A DNA stretch of 32,426 bases from Elusimicrobiota bacterium. Lineage in GTDB: Bacteria; Elusimicrobiota; Elusimicrobia; Elusimicrobiales; UBA9959. Location of the stretch: contig DMES01000074.1 of the NCBI GenBank assembly GCA_003450815.1, positions 1-32,426 of the forward strand, written 5' to 3'. Within the stretch, counting starts at the first letter, position 1, and each line of letters begins with the position of its first letter. A model generated the notes under the pieces. The model saw only the letters and a list, made by a program, of their open reading frames with translations, was not told the origin of the DNA and searched no databases. Positions 23,925 through 31,659 of the stretch are shown here, in pieces. Made by a program: the position numbers and the translations under genes.

Positions 23925-25837
23925 ATATGATTTTCAGGCTTAAAAAACACAGTTGAAAGCGGAGGCAGCGTTACTCTCAGGGAATAAGGCCGCCCATGCG
24001 ATGAAAAAGGTTCGGCGTTTACGCCGCCCAAGTTCCCAAGCCCACTTCCCCAATAAGCCGCGGCGTCGCTGTTAAGAAGTTCTTTCCAGAAACCGCCGCT
24101 CGGCACGCCTATCCGGTAATTAAACCGGGGCACGGATGTGAAATTACAGGCCACGAGTATCGTTTCCGCCTCGTTTCCGCCTTTCCGCAGGAAAGCCAGT
24201 ACGCTTTGCTGCGAATCATTTGCGTCAACCCATTCAAAGCCGGCGGGATTGCAGTTAAGCTCATGCAGCGCCGGCTCAGACCGGTATAGGAGATTGAGAT
24301 CTTGAATCCAGCGCTGCATTCCGGAGTGAGGCGCGTGTTCCGTTAAGTGCCAGTCCAGGCTGCGCTCATGGTCCCACTCGGCCCATTGCGCAAACTCGCC
24401 GCCCATAAAAAGAAGTTTTTGCCCCGGCTGGGCGAACATGGACCCGTATAGAAGCCTTAGATTCGCGAATTTTTGCCAGGAGTCACCGGCCATTTTGTCC
24501 AGCAGGGACTTTTTGCCGTGGGCCACTTCATCATGGGACAGAGGCAGAACAAAATTCTCGCCGAACGCATAAAGCATGCGGAAGGTGAGGGCGTTATGAT
24601 GGTATTTACGGTACACCGGGTCTTTGGATAAATACTGAAGGATATCATGCATCCAGCCCATGTCCCATTTCATTCCGAAGCCCAGCCCGCCCACATAGGT
24701 GGGGCGTGAAACACCGGGCCAGGCAGTGGATTCCTCGGCGAAGGTCTGGACATCAGGATAATTCTCGTAAACGACGCGGTTGAACTGCCGCAAGAAAGCG
24801 ATTGCCTCAAGATTTTCGTTTCCGCCGTGCCGGTTCGGGATCCACTGGCCGGGTTTGCGCGAATAATCCAGGTATAGCATGGACGCCACTGCGTCCACCC
24901 GCAGCCCGTCGGCGTGGTACTTGTCCAGCCAGAACAGGGCGCTGCTGAGCAGGAAACTGCGCACCTCGTTGCGGCCGAAATTAAAAATGGAACTGTTCCA
25001 GTCCGGATGCACTCCCTGTTTGGGGTCGGCGTGCTCATAGAGATGCGTGCCGTCAAAATATTCCAAACCGTGCGCGTCCGCCGGAAAATGCGCGGGCACC
25101 CAGTCGAGTATAACCCCTATACCGCTCTGATGAAGCTGATCAATCAGATACATCAGGTCCTGGGGAGTCCCGTAACGGCTGGTGGGGGAAAAATAACCGG
25201 TGGTCTGATACCCCCACGACCCGTAAAAAGGGTGTTCTGTGACGGGCATAAGTTCAACGTGAGTGAAGCCCATTTTTTTAACATATTCCGGCAGCTGCGC
25301 CGCCATTTCACGGTAGGTGAGCGGACGGTTTCCCTCTTCGGGCACGCGCCTCCAGGAACCGGGATGAATCTCATAGATGGAGACGGGGCTGTTTAAGCCG
25401 CTGGCGCATTTCCGGTTTTCCATCCATTGGGTGTCATTCCAGCTGTAGTTAAGCGGCCAGACCACGGAAGCTGTTTTTGGGGGGACTTCGGAAGCGAATG
25501 CCAACGGATCCGCTTTTTCACCGTGGAAGCCGGCGTATCTGGAAACAACATGATATTTATAGTTGCCGCCCTGTTTGACTCCCGGGATAAAGCCTTCCCA
25601 GATGCCGGAGCGGGACCTCTCCCGCAAAGCGTCCCTGGTTTTATCCCAGCCGTTGAAATCCCCCATCACGTAAACTTCCTTGGCATTGGGCGCCCACACC
25701 GCGAAGCGTGTCCCTTCAACAGGACCCGAAACCGGGTGAGCGCCGAACTTTTCGTATAGCCGCACATGATTGCCCTCATTAAAGAGGTAAATGTCCTGGT
25801 CGGTAAGCGGTTGCGCAATGGTTTCTGGTTTTTTCAT
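23921..25837 (-). CDS. glgB: 1,4-alpha-glucan branching enzyme
   Basis: Glycogen branching enzyme (GH13) of 638 residues that makes alpha-1,6 branches. The N-terminal CBM48-type domain (about 40-125) has RFAVWAPNAKEVYVMGDFNG. The catalytic barrel shows DWVPAHFP, D315 in GLRVDAVASM (nucleophile), E368 in FAEESTAWP (acid/base) and D436 in LSHDEVAHGKKSL (transition-state Asp). Length is normal, and no other glycogen genes are in the window. The start at 25837 has no Shine-Dalgarno, and a perfect minus-strand TATAAT ends 8 bases upstream, which suggests a leaderless mRNA. It is followed by an overlapping Gre-family gene. Confidence 0.96.
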   Translation of the reverse strand: MKKPETIAQPLTDQDIYLFNEGNHVRLYEKFGAHPVSGPVEGTRFAVWAPNAKEVYVMGDFNGWDKTRDALRERSRSGIWEGFIPGVKQGGNYKYHVVSRYAGFHGEKADPLAFASEVPPKTASVVWPLNYSWNDTQWMENRKCASGLNSPVSIYEIHPGSWRRVPEEGNRPLTYREMAAQLPEYVKKMGFTHVELMPVTEHPFYGSWGYQTTGYFSPTSRYGTPQDLMYLIDQLHQSGIGVILDWVPAHFPADAHGLEYFDGTHLYEHADPKQGVHPDWNSSIFNFGRNEVRSFLLSSALFWLDKYHADGLRVDAVASMLYLDYSRKPGQWIPNRHGGNENLEAIAFLRQFNRVVYENYPDVQTFAEESTAWPGVSRPTYVGGLGFGMKWDMGWMHDILQYLSKDPVYRKYHHNALTFRMLYAFGENFVLPLSHDEVAHGKKSLLDKMAGDSWQKFANLRLLYGSMFAQPGQKLLFMGGEFAQWAEWDHERSLDWHLTEHAPHSGMQRWIQDLNLLYRSEPALHELNCNPAGFEWVDANDSQQSVLAFLRKGGNEAETILVACNFTSVPRFNYRIGVPSGGFWKELLNSDAAAYWGSGLGNLGGVNAEPFSSHGRPYSLRVTLPPLSTVFFKPENHI

Positions 25838-25845
25838 AGCGCTTT

Positions 25846-25851
25846 ATTATA
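25846..25851 (-). promoter_or_regulatory. -10 box of glgB
   Basis: A perfect TATAAT on the minus strand ends 8 bases before the glgB ATG, with no ribosome binding site between. A second TATAAT at 25875-25880 would give a leader of about 30 bases, so the leaderless start is not the only option. No clear -35. Confidence 0.5.
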
Positions 25852-25908
25852 CAAATTGCAAATCTTTGTGCTGTATTATATACTGAAGAGGCAGCTCTTA
25901 GGCAGCCA

Positions 25909-25995
25909 GGAAGCAGAATACAGTAGTCAGAAGTCAGGAGTCAGAATAATGAGGGTGACATAGAAGAGCACGGTTTCCCTCTGTATTCTGCCTTC
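25909..25995. repeat. Short-word hairpin element (AGTCAGA type)
   Basis: GCAGAATACAG (25913-25923) is perfectly complementary to CTGTATTCTGC (25981-25991), and the pairing extends with mismatches to 25909 and 25995. Next to the left arm are three tandem heptamers AGTCAGA / AGTCAGG / AGTCAGA (25925-25945). It lies between the divergent glgB and papain-like peptidase genes. Confidence 0.7.
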
Positions 25996-26035
25996 TGGAT
26001 TCTGTCTTCTTTAGTAGTAATCAACGGAGGCAAGA

Positions 26036-26992
26036 ATGCTCAAAAAATGGTTCATCGGACTTATAGCCTGCGCGGCTCTTTTCGCTGTGCGGGCGTTCGC
26101 CGCCGATAAGGCGGACTTCAACCAGGGAATGGATGTCAAAGGTATTGTAGCCACGCTTCCGCTTAAGCTGGAGATGCCCGGTTCCCCCACCGGTCCCTCG
26201 GACACTTTCCAGGCAGTGCCAGGGGGCAAGGCGCACGCAAAAGGGCTCATAAGAAAAGACCTTCCCGCGGCGTATTGGCAGCAGTTCCAGTACCGCGGTG
26301 TGCGTATCCCAAATGCTTTGGATCTGCGCGCTAAACTGACGCAGGTGGAAAATCAGGGCTCGTGCGGAAGCTGCTGGGCCTTCAGTCTTACGGCCACGCA
26401 TCGCGACGGGCACGCGCTCTCTGGAAAAGATCCAGGCCGCCTTTCACAGGAATGGCTGGTTGACAACTCCACCGAGGCCGCAGGTTGCAGAGGCGGCTAC
26501 TTTGATTCCGCTAATGATTTTGTGGAACCCGGCGGCCAGCCGCTTTGGAGCGCATGTCCTTATAAACAAGGTCACGGCAAATGTCCCGCGAAGATGGACC
26601 TGGCCGCGCATATAACCGGCTGGCACATGTTCGGTGAAAAAGGCCAGGGCCCGAGTGTGGAGGAGATAGAAGCTTATATAACCGCCACCGGCAGCCCTGT
26701 GTCTATCGGCGTAGCGGCTGCGGCCGGCAGATGGGAAAGCTATAGCAGCGGAATCTACAACGCCTGCGCCTCAGGGGAACTGGACCACATGATCAATATT
26801 GTGGGTTGGGACAATGAGGGTGCCGCGTTTGACGCAAACGGCAACCTTCCACCCGGAAAAGGTATATGGATCCTGCGCAACAGCTGGGGCGCATCATGGG
26901 GCGGGAAGGGCTATATGCGCAGCAAAATGACCGACTCTAAGGGCAAGAGATGTAATGCTGTTGCAGAAGAGGCCGCCTACTTCGACTTTTGA
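26036..26992 (+). CDS. Secreted papain-like (C1A) cysteine peptidase
   Basis: Preproenzyme of 318 residues. The signal peptide (about 1-22, ending VRAFA) is followed by a propeptide-like stretch to about residue 92 and a papain fold. The active site is complete: Q107 and C113 in NQGSCGSCWAF, H251 in LDHMINIVGW and N282 in RNSWGASWGGKGYM. Several cysteine pairs (such as C110/C151) fit papain disulfides and an extracytoplasmic location. GGAGG precedes the ATG. It converges on a second secreted cysteine peptidase of an unrelated clan (C11), with a strong hairpin between, which suggests a shared theme of protein degradation outside the cell. Confidence 0.94.
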   Translation: MLKKWFIGLIACAALFAVRAFAADKADFNQGMDVKGIVATLPLKLEMPGSPTGPSDTFQAVPGGKAHAKGLIRKDLPAAYWQQFQYRGVRIPNALDLRAKLTQVENQGSCGSCWAFSLTATHRDGHALSGKDPGRLSQEWLVDNSTEAAGCRGGYFDSANDFVEPGGQPLWSACPYKQGHGKCPAKMDLAAHITGWHMFGEKGQGPSVEEIEAYITATGSPVSIGVAAAAGRWESYSSGIYNACASGELDHMINIVGWDNEGAAFDANGNLPPGKGIWILRNSWGASWGGKGYMRSKMTDSKGKRCNAVAEEAAYFDF

Positions 26993-27009
26993 ATCGGCGC
27001 CGAAAAATT

Positions 27010-27040
27010 AACCCCGCCACCTGCTGCAGGTGGCGGGGTT
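27010..27040. terminator. Bidirectional hairpin between the two peptidase genes
   Basis: A perfect 14-bp stem (AACCCCGCCACCTG / CAGGTGGCGGGGTT) with a CTG loop. The T tracts are short on both sides, but the very stable stem lies exactly between convergent genes. Confidence 0.7.
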
Positions 27041-27089
27041 ATTCACAAATCCACAGAAATCGGTCTTATCTGATTTTTTGAAAAATAGT

Positions 27090-28316
27090 CTAATTGATGT
27101 CTTTCAGATAGCGGGCGAAGTCGGTCCAGCCGGAGTCCTTGCCGAAATTCAGCGCCGCATGCTGACTTATGGCCCAGAGGTCATTGTTGCCGTCAGGCAC
27201 ATAGACAGAAACCCCTCCCAACCCCGACATCTTCTCTCCGACAGTTATATTATCCAGCACCAGCCGGTTGTCCAGCACGCTTAGGAGCGATCTGGTCTCG
27301 GCGGCAAGTTCTTGCGCGCCGGGAAGATCGGCGTGAAGGTTTTTTAAAAATATGCCGGCAAAAAGTTTAAGGTCCGCGTACTGGGTATTGGTAAAACGCG
27401 TTACGTTCTTTTTTGCTTCCAGCGCCGCCGCGCGGTCGTTTACCCGCATCACGGCGGCTGTCCAGCGTCTTACCTGCACCGCCATGTCGCCCAGGGCGGA
27501 AGTGTTTACGGCGCTCAATTGGTAGTTGAATCCGCTTCTACCATAATCGCCACGGTAAGTGCTTAGCACGCTTTTGGCCAGCTCTGTGTTTGAAATGGCC
27601 GGGCTGGCCGATATGGCCGACGCCAGAAGGTAATAGTTAAAGCCGTAGGAAAGGGTTTCTGCGCCTATCGCTATTTTGGCGTAATCCTTGATCTCATAAA
27701 GCACTTCCAGGCTCTGCATCATGCAGACATCCTGAAGATAAAGGTCTACGCCGCCAGCCTCTTTCAGAATTTGAGAAATTTCAGCCGTGGCGGTGAAATT
27801 GCCAGTTTCATCGTCAAAATTCATGGCCTTTCCTTTTGGCTTTTCAGGGTCAATCCAGCCCATGCCGTGGAAGCGGTATAGCAGAAGGTAGCGCTCAGCA
27901 GGAAAATTCTTCTTGGCCCATTTAATGAAATTAGCAACGCGGCGCCAGTCTCCTGAGTCCACCATGTCGGTCTGCTCCAGCACAGGGGATTTCAGCGCAT
28001 TGGGATCTGAGTCAAGGGTGATGTAATAACGGCGGGAACCGGTCCAATCCGAGTCGCCGGTAAAATCCTCGTCTTGGCCGCGCATGCGGGAATACTCGGC
28101 CACAATGTTCATTCCGGCGTCGGAGCCTGCGCTCTCCAGGCTGTTTAGGCGGTGAAAATGGTTCTCCTCAAGATTGGATTTTCCGTTCAGGTAGACCATG
28201 ATGGTCCATTTTTTGGGAGCCATAGGCAATGTGGGGCTTTTGGCAAATACCGGCCACGCCGCCCCTGAAAGCGCAGCCGCTAAAAAAAACCTGCCTATCA
28301 ATATTGAAGGTTTCAT
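27090..28316 (-). CDS. Secreted clostripain-like (C11) cysteine peptidase
   Basis: About 408 residues with a signal peptide (MKPSILIGRFFLAAALSGAA, then WPVFA). The C11 fold is marked by WTIMVYLNGKSNLEE, the catalytic His H150 in YRFHGMGW and the catalytic Cys C198 in YLQDVCMMQSLEVLYEI. Family members cut after Arg or Lys and often self-activate. The open frame extends to 28430, but the signal peptide sets the start at 28316. A TTGCAC/TATACT promoter lies just upstream, leaving a leader of only a few bases and no Shine-Dalgarno. Convergent with the papain-like peptidase. Confidence 0.9.
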   Translation of the reverse strand: MKPSILIGRFFLAAALSGAAWPVFAKSPTLPMAPKKWTIMVYLNGKSNLEENHFHRLNSLESAGSDAGMNIVAEYSRMRGQDEDFTGDSDWTGSRRYYITLDSDPNALKSPVLEQTDMVDSGDWRRVANFIKWAKKNFPAERYLLLYRFHGMGWIDPEKPKGKAMNFDDETGNFTATAEISQILKEAGGVDLYLQDVCMMQSLEVLYEIKDYAKIAIGAETLSYGFNYYLLASAISASPAISNTELAKSVLSTYRGDYGRSGFNYQLSAVNTSALGDMAVQVRRWTAAVMRVNDRAAALEAKKNVTRFTNTQYADLKLFAGIFLKNLHADLPGAQELAAETRSLLSVLDNRLVLDNITVGEKMSGLGGVSVYVPDGNNDLWAISQHAALNFGKDSGWTDFARYLKDIN

Positions 28317-28326
28317 CCCAACCAAT

Positions 28327-28355
28327 AGTATAGTGCACACATGATGAAGGTGCAA
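28327..28355 (-). promoter_or_regulatory. Promoter of the C11 peptidase gene
   Basis: On the minus strand TTGCAC (28350-28355) and TATACT (28327-28332) are 17 bases apart. The -10 ends 10 bases before the ATG, so the leader would be about 2-4 bases. Confidence 0.6.
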
Positions 28356-28406
28356 GGGGGGATGCCCTGCTTCAGAGGAATCCAGGATATTAATAGGGGT
28401 GGGGTT

Positions 28407-28435
28407 ATTGTATTGCGATATACAATACATTGTAT
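28407..28435. promoter_or_regulatory. Triple half-site, possible operator of the C11 peptidase gene
   Basis: Three copies of one heptamer in alternating orientation: ATTGTAT (28407-28413), ATACAAT (28420-28426), ATTGTAT (28429-28435). The latter two form a 7-2-7 palindrome. They end about 50 bases upstream of the -35 of the C11 gene, where an activator could bind. Within the 342-bp gene-free gap 28317-28658, the only other things I see are the promoter, a GC-rich imperfect hairpin near 28533-28556 and the REP-like pair. Confidence 0.45.
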
Positions 28436-28604
28436 GCCAAAATATAACCTAATTGAGGCCCACGGCCTGGCACCGGGATAATTTGATATATTAACCTAGA
28501 TGTTGGATATCTTTGCGGGGGTTTTCCGGAGGCCGGCTTGTCAGGCAAGTCGGCTGAGGATAAGGGCGGCCGCACAGGCCGTCTAATGGCCATAACCCGA
28601 ATAT

Positions 28605-28651
28605 GGGGACATAATACAAATTCAAGCTGCAGATATAAGTATTATGTCCCC
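28605..28651. repeat. REP-like inverted pair
   Basis: GGGGACATAATAC (28605-28617) and GTATTATGTCCCC (28639-28651) form a perfect 13-bp inverted repeat with a 21-base spacer. It sits directly at the 3' end of the peptide transporter gene. The right arm plus flank (28635-28653, minus strand) is identical to 15214-15232. No transposase is present. Confidence 0.75.
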
Positions 28652-28658
28652 GGTTTAA

Positions 28659-29951
28659 TTAATGCACGCCGTGCATCCACTTGCGTAACTGCGGTGTGAG
28701 GGCCAGCAGCAGCAACCCTGCTCCCACTGCCGTCCCGGTAGGTATCATATAGAATAAAGTATGGTTCATCGCGTCATAGTTCCCCGCGAAGAAACCGCCC
28801 ACAAAATTAGCCGCGAAGTTTGCCAGAAACCAGGTTCCCATCAAAAGCGACACGAACTTGGCTGGCGCAAGCTTTGTGACCAAAGACAACCCCACTGGTG
28901 ATAGGCACAACTCCCCCATCGTGTGGAAGAAATACGCAGCCATTAGCCACATCACGCTCACCGGCCCCGACTGCTGATAAACCGCCGCAGCAGCTATCAT
29001 CACCACAAAGCCGACAGCCAGTAAGCCTAGCCCCCATACGAATTTTATCGGACTCGGCGGCTCCTTTTGCGCTTCGCCCAGCCGCACCCAAAGTTTAGAG
29101 AAGAACGGCGCCAGTATCAGTATAAACAGCGGATTCACCGCCTGGAAAAAACTGGCCGGCATCTCCCAGCTGTAGCCGAACAGGCTGAGCGCACGGTTGG
29201 TCTCCCTGTCCGCGAATAGTGTCAGCGAACTACCCGCCTGCTCAAAAGCCGCCCAGAAAAAAATAACGAAGAACGCCATAATAAAAATAACCGCTATCCG
29301 CTGCTTTTCAATATGCGTCAGCGGCTTATCTTCTATCCTGTTGCCGTGGATGAAGGCCGGCTTCATGCACTTGTCGCCTAAAAGCGCCTTCTGCCCCCAC
29401 AGATACATAGCAAGCCCCATAAGCATTCCCACGCCCGCCGCCCCAAATCCGTAATGCCAGCCCACCTTTTCACCCAAAGTGCCGCAGACCAGCGGCGAGA
29501 ACAGGGCGCCCAGGTTGATGCCCATGTAAAAAATGGTGAAGCCAGCATCCCGGCGCGGGTCATTAGGTTCGTAAAGCGAACCGACCACGGTGGAGATGTT
29601 CGGCTTGAAGAAGCCGTTGCCGAGTATCAGCAGGCCAAGCGCGGAAAAGAAAAACGGCAGGGATGGGAATGCCATGGCGAAGTGCCCAAGCGCCATAAGA
29701 ACGGCGCCTATTATTATACACTTCCTCTGCCCCAGATAGCGGTCCGCTATGTAGCCCCCCAAAAGCGGGGTTAGATATACCAGCCCGGTGTACCAGCCGT
29801 AGATCCGGCCGGCTTTTTCTGTGGAGAACATCAAGTACTTCACCATGTAAAGCACGAGGAGCGCCCTCATGCCGTAGTAAGAGAAGCGCTCCCACATTTC
29901 CACAAAAAATAAAAGAAACAAACCTTTGGGCTGGTTATGATGCAGGCTCAT
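28659..29951 (-). CDS. POT-family proton-coupled peptide transporter
   Basis: Inner-membrane major facilitator protein of 430 residues, predicted to import di- and tripeptides with protons. The family motif EMWERFSYYG is at residues 18-27. GYIADRYLGQRK marks the loop after helix 2, and LGNGFFKPNISTVVGSLY and FTIFYMGINLGALFSPLVCG are classic POT segments. It is shorter than the 14-helix bacterial members (about 490 residues) and is probably a 12-helix form. AAGGAG lies 6 bases before the ATG. Its position next to two secreted peptidases suggests uptake of their products. Confidence 0.93.
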   Translation of the reverse strand: MSLHHNQPKGLFLLFFVEMWERFSYYGMRALLVLYMVKYLMFSTEKAGRIYGWYTGLVYLTPLLGGYIADRYLGQRKCIIIGAVLMALGHFAMAFPSLPFFFSALGLLILGNGFFKPNISTVVGSLYEPNDPRRDAGFTIFYMGINLGALFSPLVCGTLGEKVGWHYGFGAAGVGMLMGLAMYLWGQKALLGDKCMKPAFIHGNRIEDKPLTHIEKQRIAVIFIMAFFVIFFWAAFEQAGSSLTLFADRETNRALSLFGYSWEMPASFFQAVNPLFILILAPFFSKLWVRLGEAQKEPPSPIKFVWGLGLLAVGFVVMIAAAAVYQQSGPVSVMWLMAAYFFHTMGELCLSPVGLSLVTKLAPAKFVSLLMGTWFLANFAANFVGGFFAGNYDAMNHTLFYMIPTGTAVGAGLLLLALTPQLRKWMHGVH

Positions 29952-29968
29952 CAGGAACTCCTTTGCAG

Positions 29969-30064
29969 GTGATTGAGTTATTGAGTAATTTAGTGATTAA
30001 GTTAATTTGCACAAGAATTTCATTGAGAACTAGATCACTCAATCACTTAATTACTGAATCACTG
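29969..30064. repeat. Octamer hairpin element (GTNATTNA type)
   Basis: The left arm (29969-30008) is five tandem octamers, four of them matching GTNATTNA exactly. The right arm (30035-30064) is the complementary octamer TNACTNAA reiterated about four times. The arms are imperfectly inverted and can pair. It fills the gap between the SUMF1-domain gene and the peptide transporter and overlaps the transporter's likely promoter region. Confidence 0.75.
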
Positions 30065-30080
30065 GTCCCGCCGTCGCCCT

Positions 30081-31166
30081 TCAATTACTGGCTATCTCAA
30101 CGGCAACTGGGCTAGTTGCGCCTTCGTCCAAAAGCGCGCTCTCGGAAACCGCGCAGCGGAAGCCTATATCATCGTTGGGTTTGAAGGTGCTGGCCCTGTT
30201 GCCCGACCGCATTGAGTTTGCGTCGGAAGCCCAGGAGCCTCCCCGGATAATATTGCCCCTTCCGGCTGTCGGGCCTTTGGGATTGATCTTCGTGCTTTCG
30301 GAATAGTAATCCTTCGAATATATGTCCGAGATCCACTCCCAGACATTCCCGTACATATCGTAAATGCCGTACTTATTGGGTTTCTTTGTGCCCACGGGGT
30401 GGGGCTTTTCTTCGGAGGTGGTTTCATACCAGGCGTAGTCCCCGGCCATGGCGGCGGTTTCTCCAAAAGAGAAAGCCGAGTCAGCTCCTCCTCTGGCCGC
30501 AGCCTCCCATTCGGCCTCGGTAGGGAGGCGTCGGTTTTTTGACTTACAATAAGCCTCTGCGCTCTGGGCTGTGACGCCTACGATGGGGCAATTTGTGCAG
30601 GTCTTAAGAATGGCGGAAAGGTGCCGGTAGTAGGTGTTTTTACCGGTGTCGATGTTAAACTTCCCCTCGGGCATTGCCCATTCGGGATAATTTGCATAGT
30701 TGTCTTTAGTGAACTTCATATAATCCGCTGTGGTTACTTCATATTTGTCAATATAAAAAGCGTCCAGATGGACCAGATGGCGGGGGTGTTCATCCGCATC
30801 TCCTAATCCGTCCGGGGAGCCAATCTGATATTCGCCGGCAGGCAGGCCGGCCATGTCCTTTGTCTTTTCACGAATAGTGGCCTGTTTCTTGCTAGCCAGA
30901 AAGCTGTTGGCTGAGGCCAGGCACACACCGCATGATTTGTCTGCTTCAGGTGAGGTAATATAATCCGGGACTCCGCGGTACAGTTTTCCGATGGCTGACG
31001 GCTGGCCCGAAACATTCGCCTGGCTGTGTTTGCCGGAGGTCCATAAAAAAAAGCCGGCACACAATAGCAGAACTAGAATAAAGAAGGGGACCGGTATTCC
31101 GCCGCCGCTTTTGATGAATTTTCCGCAATGGGGACAGAGATGTTTCTTAGCGTTATTTGGATTCAA
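30081..31166 (-). CDS. Membrane-anchored SUMF1-domain protein
   Basis: About 361 residues. A short cytoplasmic N terminus with a zinc-knuckle-like CPHCGKF (residues 11-17) is followed by one membrane segment (about 26-43, VPFFILVLLLCAGFFLW) and an extracytoplasmic formylglycine-generating-enzyme-type (SUMF1) domain: GEYQIGSPDG, DEHPRHLVHLDAFYIDKYEV, LPTEAEWEAAARGG, YDMYGNVWEWISD, RGGSW, GFRCAVS. The cysteine pair that true sulfatase-modifying enzymes use is missing around RGGSWASDANSMRSGNRAS, so it is more likely a binding or structural module. I chose the TTG start at 31166 because AGGAGA lies 6 bases upstream and a TTCACA/TATACT promoter precedes it. The open frame to 31247 overlaps that promoter. 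Confidence 0.85.
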   Translation of the reverse strand: MNPNNAKKHLCPHCGKFIKSGGGIPVPFFILVLLLCAGFFLWTSGKHSQANVSGQPSAIGKLYRGVPDYITSPEADKSCGVCLASANSFLASKKQATIREKTKDMAGLPAGEYQIGSPDGLGDADEHPRHLVHLDAFYIDKYEVTTADYMKFTKDNYANYPEWAMPEGKFNIDTGKNTYYRHLSAILKTCTNCPIVGVTAQSAEAYCKSKNRRLPTEAEWEAAARGGADSAFSFGETAAMAGDYAWYETTSEEKPHPVGTKKPNKYGIYDMYGNVWEWISDIYSKDYYSESTKINPKGPTAGRGNIIRGGSWASDANSMRSGNRASTFKPNDDIGFRCAVSESALLDEGATSPVAVEIASN

Positions 31167-31211
31167 GATGTGTCTCCTGTTGTATTCTTCTGGATGTTTT
31201 AAGCCGATGAA

Positions 31212-31241
31212 AGTATACAAAAATATACCGGTTTTTGTGAA
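31212..31241 (-). promoter_or_regulatory. Promoter of the SUMF1-domain gene
   Basis: On the minus strand TTCACA (31236-31241) and TATACT (31212-31217) are 18 bases apart, with a predicted leader of about 38 bases ending in AGGAGA before the TTG start. Confidence 0.6.
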
Positions 31242-31247
31242 ATACAC

Positions 31248-31434
31248 CCTCCCCTTGTTGAGAAACTTCTGAAACGTTTTATGTCATGGCTAGGGCTTTC
31301 AAACTCTGTAGTCTTTGATTTTCTCGGTAAATGTTTGCCCTATGTGTCTCATGTATATACATTATAAAGTAAATTCCATAAAAAAGCGGAGGTTGCAGCA
31401 TTCAGCGGAAATGGGGTTCCATAAATTGCCGTGT
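31248..31434. other. Gap upstream of the rRNA promoters
   Basis: No gene or clear signal. The only repetition noticed is a TTCCATAAA word present twice (near 31374 and 31417). This is the left part of a gene-free stretch that runs to the 16S gene. Confidence 0.5.
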
Positions 31435-31462
31435 TTGACAAGCTTTACCAATTTGATATACA
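31435..31462 (+). promoter_or_regulatory. rRNA promoter P1
   Basis: A perfect TTGACA (31435-31440) is followed after 16 bases by TATACA (31457-31462) with an upstream TG (TGATATACA), giving an extended -10. The predicted start is near 31470, about 520 bases before 16S. Confidence 0.65.
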
Positions 31463-31494
31463 CTAGTAAAACAGTTGGGGAATAATTCCGCGCG

Positions 31495-31547
31495 GACTCG
31501 CGCAAAAACTTAAGCGCGAGTCAAAAGAGCGGGCAAATATCGCCCGC
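31495..31547 (+). other. Two hairpins between the rRNA promoters
   Basis: GACTCGCGC (31495-31503) pairs perfectly with GCGCGAGTC (31514-31522). Directly after, GCGGGC (31529-31534) pairs with GCCCGC (31542-31547). Neither has a U tract. They would form in the P1 transcript and could be antitermination or processing elements. Confidence 0.5.
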
Positions 31548-31623
31548 GAAATAATACGGTTGATTTGCATCCGGCGGAAAAAACGATGTCGCGAAACGCA
31601 ATTCCTCGACGAGAAAAAAAGAG

Positions 31624-31653
31624 TTGACAGGCTTCGCGAAGTTTTGCTAGTAT
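31624..31653 (+). promoter_or_regulatory. rRNA promoter P2 with palindromic spacer
   Basis: A perfect TTGACA (31624-31629) is followed after 18 bases by TAGTAT (31648-31653) with an extended TG (TGCTAGTAT). The spacer holds the self-complementary decamer CTTCGCGAAG (31632-31641), a possible operator. The predicted start is near 31660. Confidence 0.7.
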
Positions 31654-31659
31654 TATCTT

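Noticed and set aside
30081..31166. True formylglycine-generating (sulfatase-activating) enzyme
   Set aside because: The SUMF1 fold is clear but the active-site cysteine pair is not visible and no sulfatase gene is nearby.
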